This document shows positions 1-11,052 of a DNA stretch of 64,000 nt, one piece after another; within the stretch, counting starts at the first letter, position 1; every line of letters begins with the position of its first letter. The notes under the pieces are model-generated. The model worked only from the letters and a program-made list of their open reading frames with translations. It did no database searches and had not been told where the DNA came from. The stretch spans positions 124,001 to 188,000 of the forward strand of contig NC_009922.1 in assembly GCF_000018325.1 (NCBI RefSeq). Reading direction: 5' to 3'. The position numbers and the translations under genes are program-made. The stretch comes from Alkaliphilus oremlandii OhILAs (GTDB taxonomy: Bacteria; Bacillota; Clostridia; Peptostreptococcales; Natronincolaceae).

Positions 1-1
1 C

Positions 2-874
2 CTTGTAATTTTAATATCCAGCTTTGTCGGTATATTCCTGACGAAGACCATAACAGGTCCTTTAAAAAATGTAACAGAGTCCGCAGAAAAAATGGCTTTA
101 GGAGACTATAGTATAAGAAGTGTTAAGACCTATGATGATGAAATTGGAAAGCTATCGGATACCTTGAACTACATGGCCAGTGAGATTGTAAAGAAAGAAG
201 AGCTAAAGAACGATTTTATTTCCTCCGTATCTCACGAGCTTAGGACCCCTCTAACCTCTATTAAAGGATGGGCCATTACGCTGAAGCATAGTCCTGATGA
301 CAAGGAAATTTTAGCCGATGGATTGAATATCATAGAAACGGAAAGTGATCGGCTAGCCAATATGGTAGAGGAGCTTTTGGATTTTTCCAAGTTTGTGTCT
401 GGAAAGATATCTTTGGAGAAGAAAGAAGTGAATATCAACGAGATCATAGACCATATCAAAAAGCAGCTGACACCAAGGGCAATGAGGGATAATATCAAAT
501 TTGAAGTGATAGCAGAAGAGCCGATGCCTATCTTCTGCTCCGATGGAAACCGATTGAAGCAGGTGTTTATAAACGTTTTAGACAATGCATTTAAGTTTAC
601 ACCAGCAGGAGGAAGCGTTTCACTGGTGGCGTCCTACAGAGATGGCAATTTTATTTTTAATATCAAGGATACAGGCCATGGGATTTCTGCTGAAGACTTA
701 CCTAGGGTAAAAGAAAAGTTTTATAAAGGAAGAACGAGTCTATCTCAAAATGGCATTGGATTATCCATATGTGATGAGATCATCAGCTTAATGAAAGGGA
801 CCTTCGAAATTAAAAGTCAGTTGAACAAAGGTACTGAGATCATCATTACTTTGCCTTTGGGGGAGTGTGAATAA
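2..874 (+). CDS. Sensor histidine kinase, 5' end outside window
   Basis: This is the C-terminal part of a membrane two-component kinase. The reading frame is open from base 2 and begins inside a hydrophobic stretch (LVILISSFVGIFLT), which looks like the last membrane helix. A HAMP-like linker follows (KTITGPLKNVTESAEKM). The phospho-acceptor histidine lies in SSVSHELRTP at 233-235. The ATPase domain shows an N box (NRLKQVFINVLDNAFKF), a G1 box (DTGHGIS) and a G2 box (GIGLSICDEI). The stop codon touches the ATG of the next gene, so the two are probably co-transcribed. Its response regulator should lie to the left, outside the window. Confidence 0.93.
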   Translation, partial: LVILISSFVGIFLTKTITGPLKNVTESAEKMALGDYSIRSVKTYDDEIGKLSDTLNYMASEIVKKEELKNDFISSVSHELRTPLTSIKGWAITLKHSPDDKEILADGLNIIETESDRLANMVEELLDFSKFVSGKISLEKKEVNINEIIDHIKKQLTPRAMRDNIKFEVIAEEPMPIFCSDGNRLKQVFINVLDNAFKFTPAGGSVSLVASYRDGNFIFNIKDTGHGISAEDLPRVKEKFYKGRTSLSQNGIGLSICDEIISLMKGTFEIKSQLNKGTEIIITLPLGECE

Positions 875-2443
875 ATGAAAAAAGTTAAATTATTATGGGT
901 TGTACTCTCAATGATCTTGTTGATATCAGCATGCTCACATTCTAGTGTGGATTCATCGGACGATATGATCGTTCCTCCGAAGAACCAGTTAATGCCGTTG
1001 GAAGGAGTTTGGGAGATCGAAGATATTCTCACTACGGAATCTCCTGTTAAAAATGAAAATAGAGAGGATTGGCTAGGAAAACAGGTACAATTTTCTAGGG
1101 ATCATATGTACCTACGAGGAATTAGCTTAGAAAAACCCCAATATCAAATGAAAACAGTCAATGCTGAAAGCTATTTACTATTTAACTCAAAATCTTTACC
1201 TTCAGATTTTAGCTTTCCAAATAAAGAAATCGAGGTAATCACTGTAATTGACAATGAACGATTCTTTTGTGACATTCTGATATTGGACTCGGAAGAGATC
1301 ATCTTGAAAATACAAGGGTATAGCCTTCTTTTAAACAAGTTATCAGATCACACTGGAGACTATGTCCTTGGAGATATAACGAAGGAAAATGACGGCAATG
1401 GTGAGCAGATCAAAGATGACAAAGTAGAGACCACGGATACCGGGGTTTTAATAGGACTTCGATCAAAAAACACAGACAGTGATGCTGAGGATCAATATGA
1501 CTATAGGACGTTATGGATATCTTCCATCCATAACGAATCCGGGCCTGTTTTACAAATGGATCATCTGTTTTTTCCTAGGCGGAGCGGTTTTTGGAAGATA
1601 ACTGTAAACCAAGAACAAAGAGGTAATATTTTAGAAGAAAGTATATTAAGTAGCAATGTTCTAATGAATGAATCTCAAATAGAAGCGAACTTGAGGAATA
1701 AAAAGCTCAATTTTGAAGGATCCATAGAAGCCAGCGGATATGGAAGCAATTCTATGGAATCCTATAAAGCAGCGAACCTCATTACAGGACAGATTCACAG
1801 AAGAATAGACTATGTAGGAAATGATTATATATCCATTGAAACTACTGAAAAAGGCATGAACTTTGAAACTAGTAAGCTACAGCTTTTGCCTATCGATGGT
1901 TTGCCGAATGCAAACAGCGTGAAAATATCAGATATTCTAGGGGAGATGGGCGTAATATCTATTAAGTCGGCTTGGGAGAAGGCACTCAATAGCTTGAAGA
2001 TAGAAAATGCAGATATTCTCTATAGGGAGGAACTGCTAGAGAACTTTGGAATGGAAAGAAAATTAGGAAATTGGCGGCTAAAGGGAAGAATTAATTATAC
2101 GAAAAATAATGTATTCAATACAGCAGATTATAACATTAATATACTCCCGCCTTCTAAAGTCGTTTTCTATGATACTTTATTTGTGCCTTGGAAAAACATA
2201 AAAGATAGAGTTCCCAGGGCATTAGATGCATATACATCTCCCAATAAAGATATAGCAATTGTTCAAACGAAGAGAGAACTTCTGATTTATGATATCCATG
2301 GAAATGAACTTGATCAATACCCTAAGATAAGAATCGATTTAAAGGAAGAAGAGACTGTGATCATGGCAGAGTGGGCAACTGGTAAATATGTTGAAAACTG
2401 GGAAGGTATATTTTTAAAAACGGGTGGAAGTGTACTAGAATAA
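875..2443 (+). CDS. Predicted lipoprotein of unknown function
   Basis: A 522-residue secreted lipoprotein. The N-terminus has a lysine-led hydrophobic signal ending in a lipobox (LLISAC), with the lipidated Cys near residue 20. The body is polar and rich in Asp, Glu, Asn and Ile, with no membrane helix and no motif I recognise. The ATG directly abuts the kinase stop codon and the gene ends at a strong bidirectional terminator, so kinase and lipoprotein form the end of one operon. A role as an accessory or sensed component of that two-component system is inference from position only. Confidence 0.85.
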   Translation: MKKVKLLWVVLSMILLISACSHSSVDSSDDMIVPPKNQLMPLEGVWEIEDILTTESPVKNENREDWLGKQVQFSRDHMYLRGISLEKPQYQMKTVNAESYLLFNSKSLPSDFSFPNKEIEVITVIDNERFFCDILILDSEEIILKIQGYSLLLNKLSDHTGDYVLGDITKENDGNGEQIKDDKVETTDTGVLIGLRSKNTDSDAEDQYDYRTLWISSIHNESGPVLQMDHLFFPRRSGFWKITVNQEQRGNILEESILSSNVLMNESQIEANLRNKKLNFEGSIEASGYGSNSMESYKAANLITGQIHRRIDYVGNDYISIETTEKGMNFETSKLQLLPIDGLPNANSVKISDILGEMGVISIKSAWEKALNSLKIENADILYREELLENFGMERKLGNWRLKGRINYTKNNVFNTADYNINILPPSKVVFYDTLFVPWKNIKDRVPRALDAYTSPNKDIAIVQTKRELLIYDIHGNELDQYPKIRIDLKEEETVIMAEWATGKYVENWEGIFLKTGGSVLE

Positions 2444-2480
2444 AACAAGGCTGTTGGTATATACCAGCAGCCTTGTTTTA
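2443..2480. terminator. Bidirectional terminator
   Basis: An inverted repeat (AAAACAAGGCTG ... CAGCCTTGTTTT) with A-rich and T-rich flanks sits between two convergent genes, the lipoprotein (+) and a collagen-like gene (-). It can terminate both transcripts. Confidence 0.85.
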
Positions 2481-2493
2481 TATAGAGCACTAC

Positions 2494-2823
2494 TTATGAA
2501 CCGGAAGGTCCTTCAGGCCCCTGTGGCCCTTGAGGTCCTTGAGGTCCCTGAGGTCCAGCAGGGCCTTGAGCACCCTGTGGTCCCTGAGGGCCTTGAGCAC
2601 CTTGAGGTCCCTGAGGTCCCTGAGGCCCTTGAGGGCCTTGCGGTCCTGGGATCAAAATAAAACCATGGCAGCAGACTGGGCATAAACAAGGAAATGGTGG
2701 GCATGGCTGCGGTCTATTGTTTCGACGATGGCACCGAAACTCTACATAGTTCCGCTCTTGGCAATTCCTTGGAAGAATGTAACAGTTACTTCTCGATCTA
2801 TTGTTACTGCAGTCGCATCTCAT
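2494..2823 (-). CDS. Collagen-like GPQ-repeat protein, Cys-rich N-terminus
   Basis: A 109-residue protein in two parts. The first 60 residues are rich in Cys and Arg (CDCSNN near the start, then [14 protein letters not shown]). The rest is an uninterrupted collagen-type Gly-X-Y tract made of GPQ and GAQ triplets, ending in GPSGS. There is no globular C-terminal domain and no signal peptide. Such proteins in spore-formers are usually exosporium or coat filaments, with the Cys head available for cross-linking. A Shine-Dalgarno (AAAGGAGT) precedes the ATG. It faces away from two GXT-type collagen genes to its right, and the unusual palindrome at 2847 lies just upstream. Confidence 0.82.
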   Translation of the reverse strand: MRCDCSNNRSRSNCYILPRNCQERNYVEFRCHRRNNRPQPCPPFPCLCPVCCHGFILIPGPQGPQGPQGPQGPQGAQGPQGPQGAQGPAGPQGPQGPQGPQGPEGPSGS

Positions 2824-2846
2824 ATCAAAAACTCCTTTATATAGTA

Positions 2847-2884
2847 TTGTAAGATAAATATATTAGTAATATATTATCTTACAA
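2847..2884. promoter_or_regulatory. 38-bp near-perfect palindrome upstream of collagen-like gene
   Basis: The arms TTGTAAGATA and TATCTTACAA are exact complements and enclose an AT-rich, largely self-complementary centre. It begins 24 bp upstream of the minus-strand collagen gene start. It could be a regulator-binding site overlapping the promoter or a hairpin in the 5' leader. There is no T-run, so it is unlikely to be a simple terminator. Confidence 0.6.
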
Positions 2885-4383
<1,499 letters not shown>

Positions 4384-4399
4384 TTTATGGAATATGGGC

Positions 4400-4434
4400 T
4401 ACCGCAACAGTGATTAAAAACCACTGTTGTGGTA
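4400..4434 (+). terminator. Stem-loop after collagen gene
   Basis: TACCGCAACAGTG pairs with CACTGTTGTGGTA around a 9-base loop. The stem is strong but only A-rich sequence follows, so it may act as an RNA-stabilising 3' hairpin as much as a terminator. Confidence 0.55.
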
Positions 4435-4667
4435 ACTTAAACAGAAATAACTTGTATCCGCTGCGGTATGAAAAAAGGGGCGTACCTTTTAATCAGACTC
4501 ATAGAAATATATAATCATACCTTCCCCCTTATAGTTGAGTTGTGCTTTTCTAAGACGTTAATCAGGTGACTACATTCCTTGAATACAAAAAACTTACATT
4601 GTATTTTCTTTTTAATAGATTCTAGAACTAAAAATTAAATTAAATTAAATAAGGAGGAAATGTCAAC

Positions 4668-5990
<1,323 letters not shown>

Positions 5991-6024
5991 ATGATTTCTT
6001 ATAGATAAAAAAACCTTTTAAAAT

Positions 6025-6062
6025 AAAAAACTCAGCAGGTTATTTTAACTGCTGAGTTTTTA
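6025..6062. terminator. Bidirectional terminator
   Basis: AACTCAGCAG pairs with CTGCTGAGTT, flanked by an A-run on the left and a T-run on the right. It lies between the convergent collagen gene (+) and ABC-F gene (-). Confidence 0.85.
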
Positions 6063-6104
6063 GTATCTTCTATTATAGAGAATTCAATACAATGGTTTGT
6101 TCAT

Positions 6105-7661
6105 TTATACGATTTTAGTTGTCCAAGCCTCAAGATTCCAAACATCTGTTACAACATCCTGATAGAATTCAGGCTCATGGCAGATCAATAAAATACTGCC
6201 CTTATATGCTTTTAAGGCTCTCTTCAGCTCCTCTTTCGCATCTACATCTAAGTGATTGGTAGGCTCGTCTAAAACCAATACATTGGTTTCTTTATTAATG
6301 AGCTTACACAGACGTACTTTGGCATGTTCTCCACCACTCAATACAACGATCTTACTTTCGATGTGCTTTGTAGTTAATCCACATTTTGCAAGAGCAGCAC
6401 GAACTTCATACTGGCTAAGGGAAGGGAAGTCATGCCACACTTCTTCAATACAAGTGTTATAATTTGCTTCTTTTATTTCCTGCTGAAAATATCCAGTATA
6501 TAGCGTATCGCCAAGTTCAACTTCGCCAGAAAGAGCTTTTATTTCTCCTAAAATACTTCGAAGAAGGGTAGTTTTACCAAGTCCATTGGCACCGACAAGA
6601 GCGATCTTTTGTCCGCGTTCCATTCTAAGGTTTAAAGGCTTAGAAAGGGGTTCATCGTATCCAATTACTAAATCCCTTGTTTCAAATATCAATCTGCCAG
6701 AAGTTTTTGCTTCTTTAAAGTTAAACTCTGGTTTTGGTTTTTCATCCGGAAGCTCTATAATATCCATTTTATCAAGTTTCTTTTGTCTAGACATGGCCAT
6801 ATTTCTAGTGGAAACCCTTGCTTTATTTCTAGCCACAAAATCTTTTAAATCTGCAATTTCCTGCTGTTGTTTTCTATGAGCAGCTTCTAGCTGTAACTTT
6901 TTAGTTTCATAAATGTTGATAAAATTATCATAGTCTCCAACATAGCGGTTTAATTCCTGATTTTCCATGTGATAGATAAGGTTAATAACGCTATTAAGGA
7001 AAGGAATATCATGGGAAATCAATATAAAGGCATTTTCATATTCTTGCAAGTATCGTTTTAACCATTCGATATGTTGTTCATCTAAATAGTTCGTAGGCTC
7101 GTCCAGTAGAAGTATATCCGGTTTTTCAAGAAGTAGTTTAGCTAATAAAATCTTTGTTCTTTGCCCACCGCTTAAATCTTGGACGTCTTTGTCGAGACCA
7201 ATATCTTCTAAACCAAGACCTCGAGCAATTTCCTCAACCTTAGAATCAATAATGTAGAAATCATTATTCGTTAAAGTATCTTGGATGGTTCCCATATCTT
7301 CAAGAAGTTTTTCTAATTCATCTTCAGACGCATCGCCCATCTTCTCACATATTGTATTCATTTCCGTTTCTAGGTCAAATAGGTATTGAAATGCACCTTT
7401 TAGTACATCTCTGATGGACATACCTCTCTCTAGAACAGTATGCTGATCTAAATAACCAACTCGAACACGTTTGGACCACTCAACTTGTCCATCGTCTGGT
7501 TCTAATTTTCCTGTAATTATATTCATAAAAGTAGATTTTCCTTCACCATTGGCTCCAATCAATCCAATATGCTCACCTTTTAATAAACGGAATGAAACGT
7601 TATTAAAGATGGCACGATCTCCGAAGCCGTGAGTTAGGTTTTTAACTGTTAAAATACTCAT
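6105..7661 (-). CDS. ABC-F family ATPase (YfmM-like)
   Basis: A 518-residue cytoplasmic protein with two ABC ATPase domains in tandem and no membrane segment, the ABC-F arrangement of ribosome-acting ATPases. The first domain has Walker A GANGEGKST (about residue 38), signature LSGGQ and LLLDEPTNYLDEQ. The second has GANGLGKTT (about 355), VLSGGEHAK and LVLDEPTNHLD. A charged linker of about 80 residues between them (around QEIADLKDFVARNKARVSTR) is the P-site tRNA interaction motif region. Length and N-terminus resemble Bacillus YfmM. Members act in translation of difficult sequences or in ribosome protection. Which applies here cannot be told. The ATG follows an AAGGGAG site. Confidence 0.9.
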   Translation of the reverse strand: MSILTVKNLTHGFGDRAIFNNVSFRLLKGEHIGLIGANGEGKSTFMNIITGKLEPDDGQVEWSKRVRVGYLDQHTVLERGMSIRDVLKGAFQYLFDLETEMNTICEKMGDASEDELEKLLEDMGTIQDTLTNNDFYIIDSKVEEIARGLGLEDIGLDKDVQDLSGGQRTKILLAKLLLEKPDILLLDEPTNYLDEQHIEWLKRYLQEYENAFILISHDIPFLNSVINLIYHMENQELNRYVGDYDNFINIYETKKLQLEAAHRKQQQEIADLKDFVARNKARVSTRNMAMSRQKKLDKMDIIELPDEKPKPEFNFKEAKTSGRLIFETRDLVIGYDEPLSKPLNLRMERGQKIALVGANGLGKTTLLRSILGEIKALSGEVELGDTLYTGYFQQEIKEANYNTCIEEVWHDFPSLSQYEVRAALAKCGLTTKHIESKIVVLSGGEHAKVRLCKLINKETNVLVLDEPTNHLDVDAKEELKRALKAYKGSILLICHEPEFYQDVVTDVWNLEAWTTKIV

Positions 7662-7708
7662 GTTATTCTCCCTTCAATACGATAAACAATAGTGAACATA
7701 CATAATAG

Positions 7709-7737
7709 ATTATATATTACCGGAATCATATTGGAAA
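7709..7737 (-). promoter_or_regulatory. Probable SigA promoter of ABC-F gene
   Basis: On the minus strand TTTCCA (7737-7732) and TATAAT (7714-7709) are separated by 17 bp, about 50 bases upstream of the ABC-F start. The -10 is perfect and the -35 matches 4 of 6. Confidence 0.5.
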
Positions 7738-7927
7738 GAAGATTTTAATGTTTTGCATTCAAGATTTTTTCAATTCTAAAAAAACTTGGTAAAAAATAAA
7801 TGTTGGGAAGTTGCACTAATATTAAGATAAATAGAGGATTCATAAGATAGAATGGTTTTTTTTAATGGCATTCGGGCATACTATATCAGGTGATGAATAA
7901 ACATATGTTTTTCGTCGGATTTGAAAG

Positions 7928-7956
7928 TTGAGTAGTTTAGTAGGATATTATATAAT
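7928..7956 (+). promoter_or_regulatory. Probable SigA promoter of GNAT gene
   Basis: TTGAGT (7928-7933) and TATAAT (7951-7956) are spaced by 17 bp, 39 bases before the ATG at 7995. Confidence 0.6.
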
Positions 7957-7994
7957 GAAAGAGAACAAAAACTAAAAATTAGAGGTGTATATCA

Positions 7995-8576
7995 ATGGAA
8001 ACAGATAGTTCCGATAGTGATGACAGTGATAGTGACAGGAATAAGAATATTCGGTCTGATGCGAAGCTGCTGGATTATAGAAAAGAAATATTAATCAATA
8101 TCACTGACGAAAGAGGTAGAATAGGATATATTAAGGGGGTTTTACTAAATACAGAGCATATTCTTAAAGAATTAAAGTCTGAGGAAGTGTTAAAGGTTCT
8201 AGAGTTTAATGACAAAGAGGATGAAGAAGAAATCAAAAGCTTCTACATTCAGGTACTATCGAAAGGTAATTGTAAAGACAATGGATTTTATATTACCGAG
8301 TTATTCATAGAAAAAGAATACAGAGGAAATGGCATTGGTAGAAAAATTTTTGATGAACTACCTAAATTTTTATATGACCAAGTGGATCGGGATATATCTT
8401 GTATATATTTAATGCCAGGACCTTTAGAGAAAGTCGACGGAGAAGTGAAATATATTATGAACTCTAAAGACGAACAGATGGTAGCCTTAAAACAACGATT
8501 GATTAAATTTTATGAATCTGTAGGGTTCAAAAGAATTGGCAACACAGACTTTTACAATAAGAATCAAGTTATTTAG
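7995..8576 (+). CDS. GNAT family acetyltransferase
   Basis: A 193-residue acetyl-CoA-dependent N-acetyltransferase. The acetyl-CoA binding loop (motif A) is YRGNGIGRKIFDEL at about residues 113-126, and a GNAT-type C-terminal FYESVGF segment follows at about 177. The first 20 residues are an odd Asp/Ser-rich tail (DSSDSDDSDSD) unlike other GNATs here, so the functional start might be further in, but a promoter and Shine-Dalgarno support this ATG. The substrate is unknown. It is the first of the acetyltransferases in the 8-22 kb island and has its own terminator. Confidence 0.85.
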   Translation: METDSSDSDDSDSDRNKNIRSDAKLLDYRKEILINITDERGRIGYIKGVLLNTEHILKELKSEEVLKVLEFNDKEDEEEIKSFYIQVLSKGNCKDNGFYITELFIEKEYRGNGIGRKIFDELPKFLYDQVDRDISCIYLMPGPLEKVDGEVKYIMNSKDEQMVALKQRLIKFYESVGFKRIGNTDFYNKNQVI

Positions 8577-8642
8577 GAACGTTCCTATTTATAAAGGTTT
8601 GAATAGGTTCTTAAAAAAATAAAAAATGATAGGCAATATAGA

Positions 8643-8680
8643 AGCCATGGATGAAAGAAATTTTTATCCATGGTTTTTTA
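8643..8680 (+). terminator. Terminator after GNAT gene
   Basis: CCATGGAT pairs with ATCCATGG around a 13-base loop, followed by a T6 run. Confidence 0.8.
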
Positions 8681-8792
8681 TCTATTTGACGAAAGGAATA
8701 AAATGGTTTAATATCATAGCAAGTAAAAGAGAATAGCAGGGAGGAAAGCGAAAATTCAATCATTGTAGCAGTTATGACAGAATCTAAGCAGT

Positions 8793-8960
8793 TGCGTTGC
8801 AGCATTAAGTCAGCATTTATTAGATTCAGGATATAAGTTTTGCTCTTTGTTTACAGATCTAGCCAATCCAACTTCAAATAGTATTTATATGAAAATAGGA
8901 TACAAACCCGTCGGGGATTTTGATGGGTATATTATAGAAGGGAGAGAGAAAAATGTATGA
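8793..8960 (+). pseudogene. C-terminal remnant of a GNAT acetyltransferase
   Basis: A frame without a start codon encodes CVAALSQHLLDSGYKFCSLF and continues as TDLANPTSNSIYMKIGYKP to a TGA at 8958. This is the conserved C-terminal end of a GNAT subfamily in which FTDxANPTSNxIYxKIGY is typical. The N-terminal half, including most of the acetyl-CoA loop, is missing, with a stop just upstream at 8775-8777. It is the 5'-truncated remainder of a gene, and the following DUF4177 gene starts inside its last codons. Confidence 0.75.
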
Positions 8961-9138
8961 ATATAAATATGTCCAAGCGACACTAGGAGGATTTTTCAAA
9001 GAGGCAAATCATAGGGAAATAATTAATGAACATGCTAAGCAAGGATGGCGATTAGTACAAGTATTACCTATGTATTATAATTCACATGGAAAGCCCATGG
9101 AGTATGAAATCATATTTGAGAGGAAGATAGATGAGTAG
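8953..9138 (+). CDS. DUF4177 domain protein
   Basis: A 61-residue protein matching the small DUF4177 family: an N-terminal YEYKYVQ strand, the signature LGGFFK, then IINEHAKQGWRLVQV and a C-terminal YEIIFERK strand. The function of the family is unknown. A GGGAGAG site precedes the ATG, and the start overlaps the end of the GNAT remnant by 8 bp, which suggests the older GNAT gene was translationally coupled to it. Confidence 0.78.
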   Translation: MYEYKYVQATLGGFFKEANHREIINEHAKQGWRLVQVLPMYYNSHGKPMEYEIIFERKIDE

Positions 9139-9330
9139 TATAATCAATTTATATGCGATAATAAGTTTGAAATAGAAATTTCAAACATATGGAAAATAAT
9201 AAAAAATTATAAATCAGAAATATATGGATTTAAATGGGCAGATGAGGATGGTCCTAGATTCCAGCTTGCACCTATGGGATACAGAGGATATATAGAAGCA
9301 AGGCCGGTAAGAGAATTAAATAAATTATAA
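9139..9330 (+). pseudogene. Coding remnant, unidentified
   Basis: An open frame with no start follows a TAG at 9136. It encodes NQFICDNKFEIEISNIWK and later GFKWADEDGPRFQLAPMGY and EARPVRELNKL. The composition looks like real protein and a terminator follows immediately, so this is probably the 3' end of a gene that has lost its start. I do not recognise the family. Confidence 0.4.
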
Positions 9331-9344
9331 GATAAGTGTAAAAA

Positions 9345-9374
9345 GAGCCCTATTCAAATTGAATAAGGCTTTTC
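9345..9374 (+). terminator. Terminator
   Basis: AGCCCTATTCAA pairs with TTGAATAAGGCT (one mismatch), then TTTTCT follows. Confidence 0.75.
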
Positions 9375-9547
9375 TATTGGGAATACAACAAGTTTTTTTT
9401 CAAGTGATACTTTAAACAATCACTTATAATAAATTCACAAATGAGATATTTCCACCAAATAAAAGGTATTTTATGGGTGAATGTAGAAGAATTTACGGAG
9501 TATAGGGATTAGGAATTTTGAGGCGGTATTATGGGGAGGTGAGACTT

Positions 9548-9697
9548 TTGCTTGTATTTATACTGATAATTATAATAATGTTTTTTATAGCTTATTTAAT
9601 TGGGATTATCAAAGAGACTCATGAGAAAACACTAAGTACTGAGGAACGTGTAAAAAATATAGAAAAGATATTAGAGGATTTGAAAAATAGAAGCTGA
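9548..9697 (+). CDS. Small single-pass membrane protein
   Basis: A 49-residue ORF starting at TTG, placed 6 bases after a strong GGAGGTG. It has one hydrophobic helix (LLVFILIIIIMFFIAYLIGI) followed by a charged, coiled-coil-like tail (ETHEKTLSTEERVKNIEKIL). GTG at 9539 is an alternative start but would place the ribosome binding site inside the gene. Function unknown. Confidence 0.55.
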   Translation: MLVFILIIIIMFFIAYLIGIIKETHEKTLSTEERVKNIEKILEDLKNRS

Positions 9698-9765
9698 TAA
9701 GATACTAAATTGATTGTAGGAGTATTCTGCTTTGTTACATATTATAAAATAAAAATATAAAAATT

Positions 9766-10075
9766 GGCTCTGTCCGATGATTTTAAGCTTGGATGGAGTG
9801 ATATCGATATACTATGTTTAACTAAAAAGTATTTCAGATAAACAGGGGGAACAACTGCTCAATCTAAGACAAATACTTTTATCTGAAGATAAGAATAACC
9901 TATATTTCCGCTCCTTTGAAGGATATTCAGGTTGGAAAAACGTTCTATTTCATAAAGTCCCTTGTTGAAAGATTTTCTATATCCAGAATAAATGGATTGC
10001 ATAATCCAGTTATCAGCTTTAGATATAAGGTTTTTATCAGTGGAACGAAATAATAAAAGTATTTTATACAAAGGG
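9766..10075 (+). pseudogene. Decayed nucleotidyltransferase gene
   Basis: Reading across frameshifts gives GSVR, DDFKLGWSDIDILCL, then SEDKNNLYFRSFEGYSGW and KNVLFHKVPC, with stops in every frame. GSx8-10SDIDIL is the active-site signature of the polymerase-beta nucleotidyltransferase fold (MNT or aminoglycoside-type enzymes). A one-base change is needed between GSVR and DDFKLGW. The product cannot be made. What the intact enzyme modified is unknown. Confidence 0.55.
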
Positions 10076-10092
10076 TTGAGGAGGCGACAAAT

Positions 10093-10617
10093 TTGTATTC
10101 CATTGATCGGATAACAGAGGATAGTAAGAAAAAAGAAATTAGTAATTTGATATTAAGACAGTTACCAGAATGGTTTGGAATAGAACAATCGCTCATAGAA
10201 TATGTAGATGGTGTCTATGATACAGATTTTTACGTATCCTATTGTAACGAAACTCCAGTTGGATTTATAAGTGTAAAATATAATAATCGTTTTACAGCGG
10301 AAATATATGTAGTCGGCATATTAAAGGAACACCATCATAGAGGGATGGGTAAAAAGCTCATACATATATGTGAAGAAGAGTTAAGAAGAAAAGGGATTGT
10401 GTATTTTATGGTTAAAACACTGGGAGAATCCCATCCAGATCAAAACTATAAAGATACAAGAAATTTTTATACAAAAGTAGGGTTTTACCCTCTGCAAGAA
10501 ATCAACGAGATATGGGGAAATGAGAATCCGTGTTTAATCATGGTAAAATATATAGGATATAAGGAAGTGGTATTATCAAAAAATTTAACAACACAAACAC
10601 AAACTTTCAAAAGATAA
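10093..10617 (+). CDS. GNAT family acetyltransferase
   Basis: A 174-residue acetyltransferase starting at TTG, 7 bases after GAGGAGG. The core strand AEIYVVGILKEHHHRGMGKKL carries motif A (HRGMGKK, about residues 83-89), and the C-terminal region ends with RNFYTKVGFYPLQEI. The beginning (QLPEWFGIEQSLIEYV) is typical of a GNAT subgroup of unknown specificity. The last 15 codons overlap the next small gene in another frame. Confidence 0.87.
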   Translation: MYSIDRITEDSKKKEISNLILRQLPEWFGIEQSLIEYVDGVYDTDFYVSYCNETPVGFISVKYNNRFTAEIYVVGILKEHHHRGMGKKLIHICEEELRRKGIVYFMVKTLGESHPDQNYKDTRNFYTKVGFYPLQEINEIWGNENPCLIMVKYIGYKEVVLSKNLTTQTQTFKR

Positions 10618-10829
10618 ATACAATACTATCAGTCATTGGATTGTTAGTGATTGGATTTTCCTTTTATACATCGCAAAGCATAGGGCATATCATCCTGATT
10701 ATCTTAGGGTTACAGCAGCTCATATTTTCGTTTAACTACAGCAGGATGCAAAAACGTGGTGAGAGCACGGTATCCCTTGCTATTGCCATGCTTATGTTTG
10801 TTTGCGCAGCCATAATGAAGATGAGATGA
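10575..10829 (+). CDS. Small membrane protein, DUF3953-like
   Basis: A two- to three-helix membrane protein. The segment HIILIILGLQQLIFSFNYSRM aligns with the same region of the gene at 31789, and both look like the DUF3953 family. A TTG start at 10641 would cut into the first helix and has no Shine-Dalgarno. The frame is open further left, and AAGGAAG followed 7 bases later by ATC (10575) gives a full helix (INTILSVIGLLVIGFSFY). I therefore place the start at the non-standard ATC, with reservations. The function is unknown. Confidence 0.5.
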   Translation: MKKFNNTNTNFQKINTILSVIGLLVIGFSFYTSQSIGHIILIILGLQQLIFSFNYSRMQKRGESTVSLAIAMLMFVCAAIMKMR

Positions 10830-11052
10830 TCTATCCACGGAAAATTAAATGAAATGTATGTAATAAGGACTGAATCATAGAATGGCTTCTAAAATAGGGC
10901 TGGATATGTTGAGTCCTTTTAATATTATACTCCACAAGAACTTTATAAAAATAGAAGATAAAAAATATTCAATAAATGAAGGAGATTCCATGAAAATTAT
11001 AGAACATTAAAGCAGAACTGAGATTAAATTAAGGGGCGAAGGGGGAGCAATT

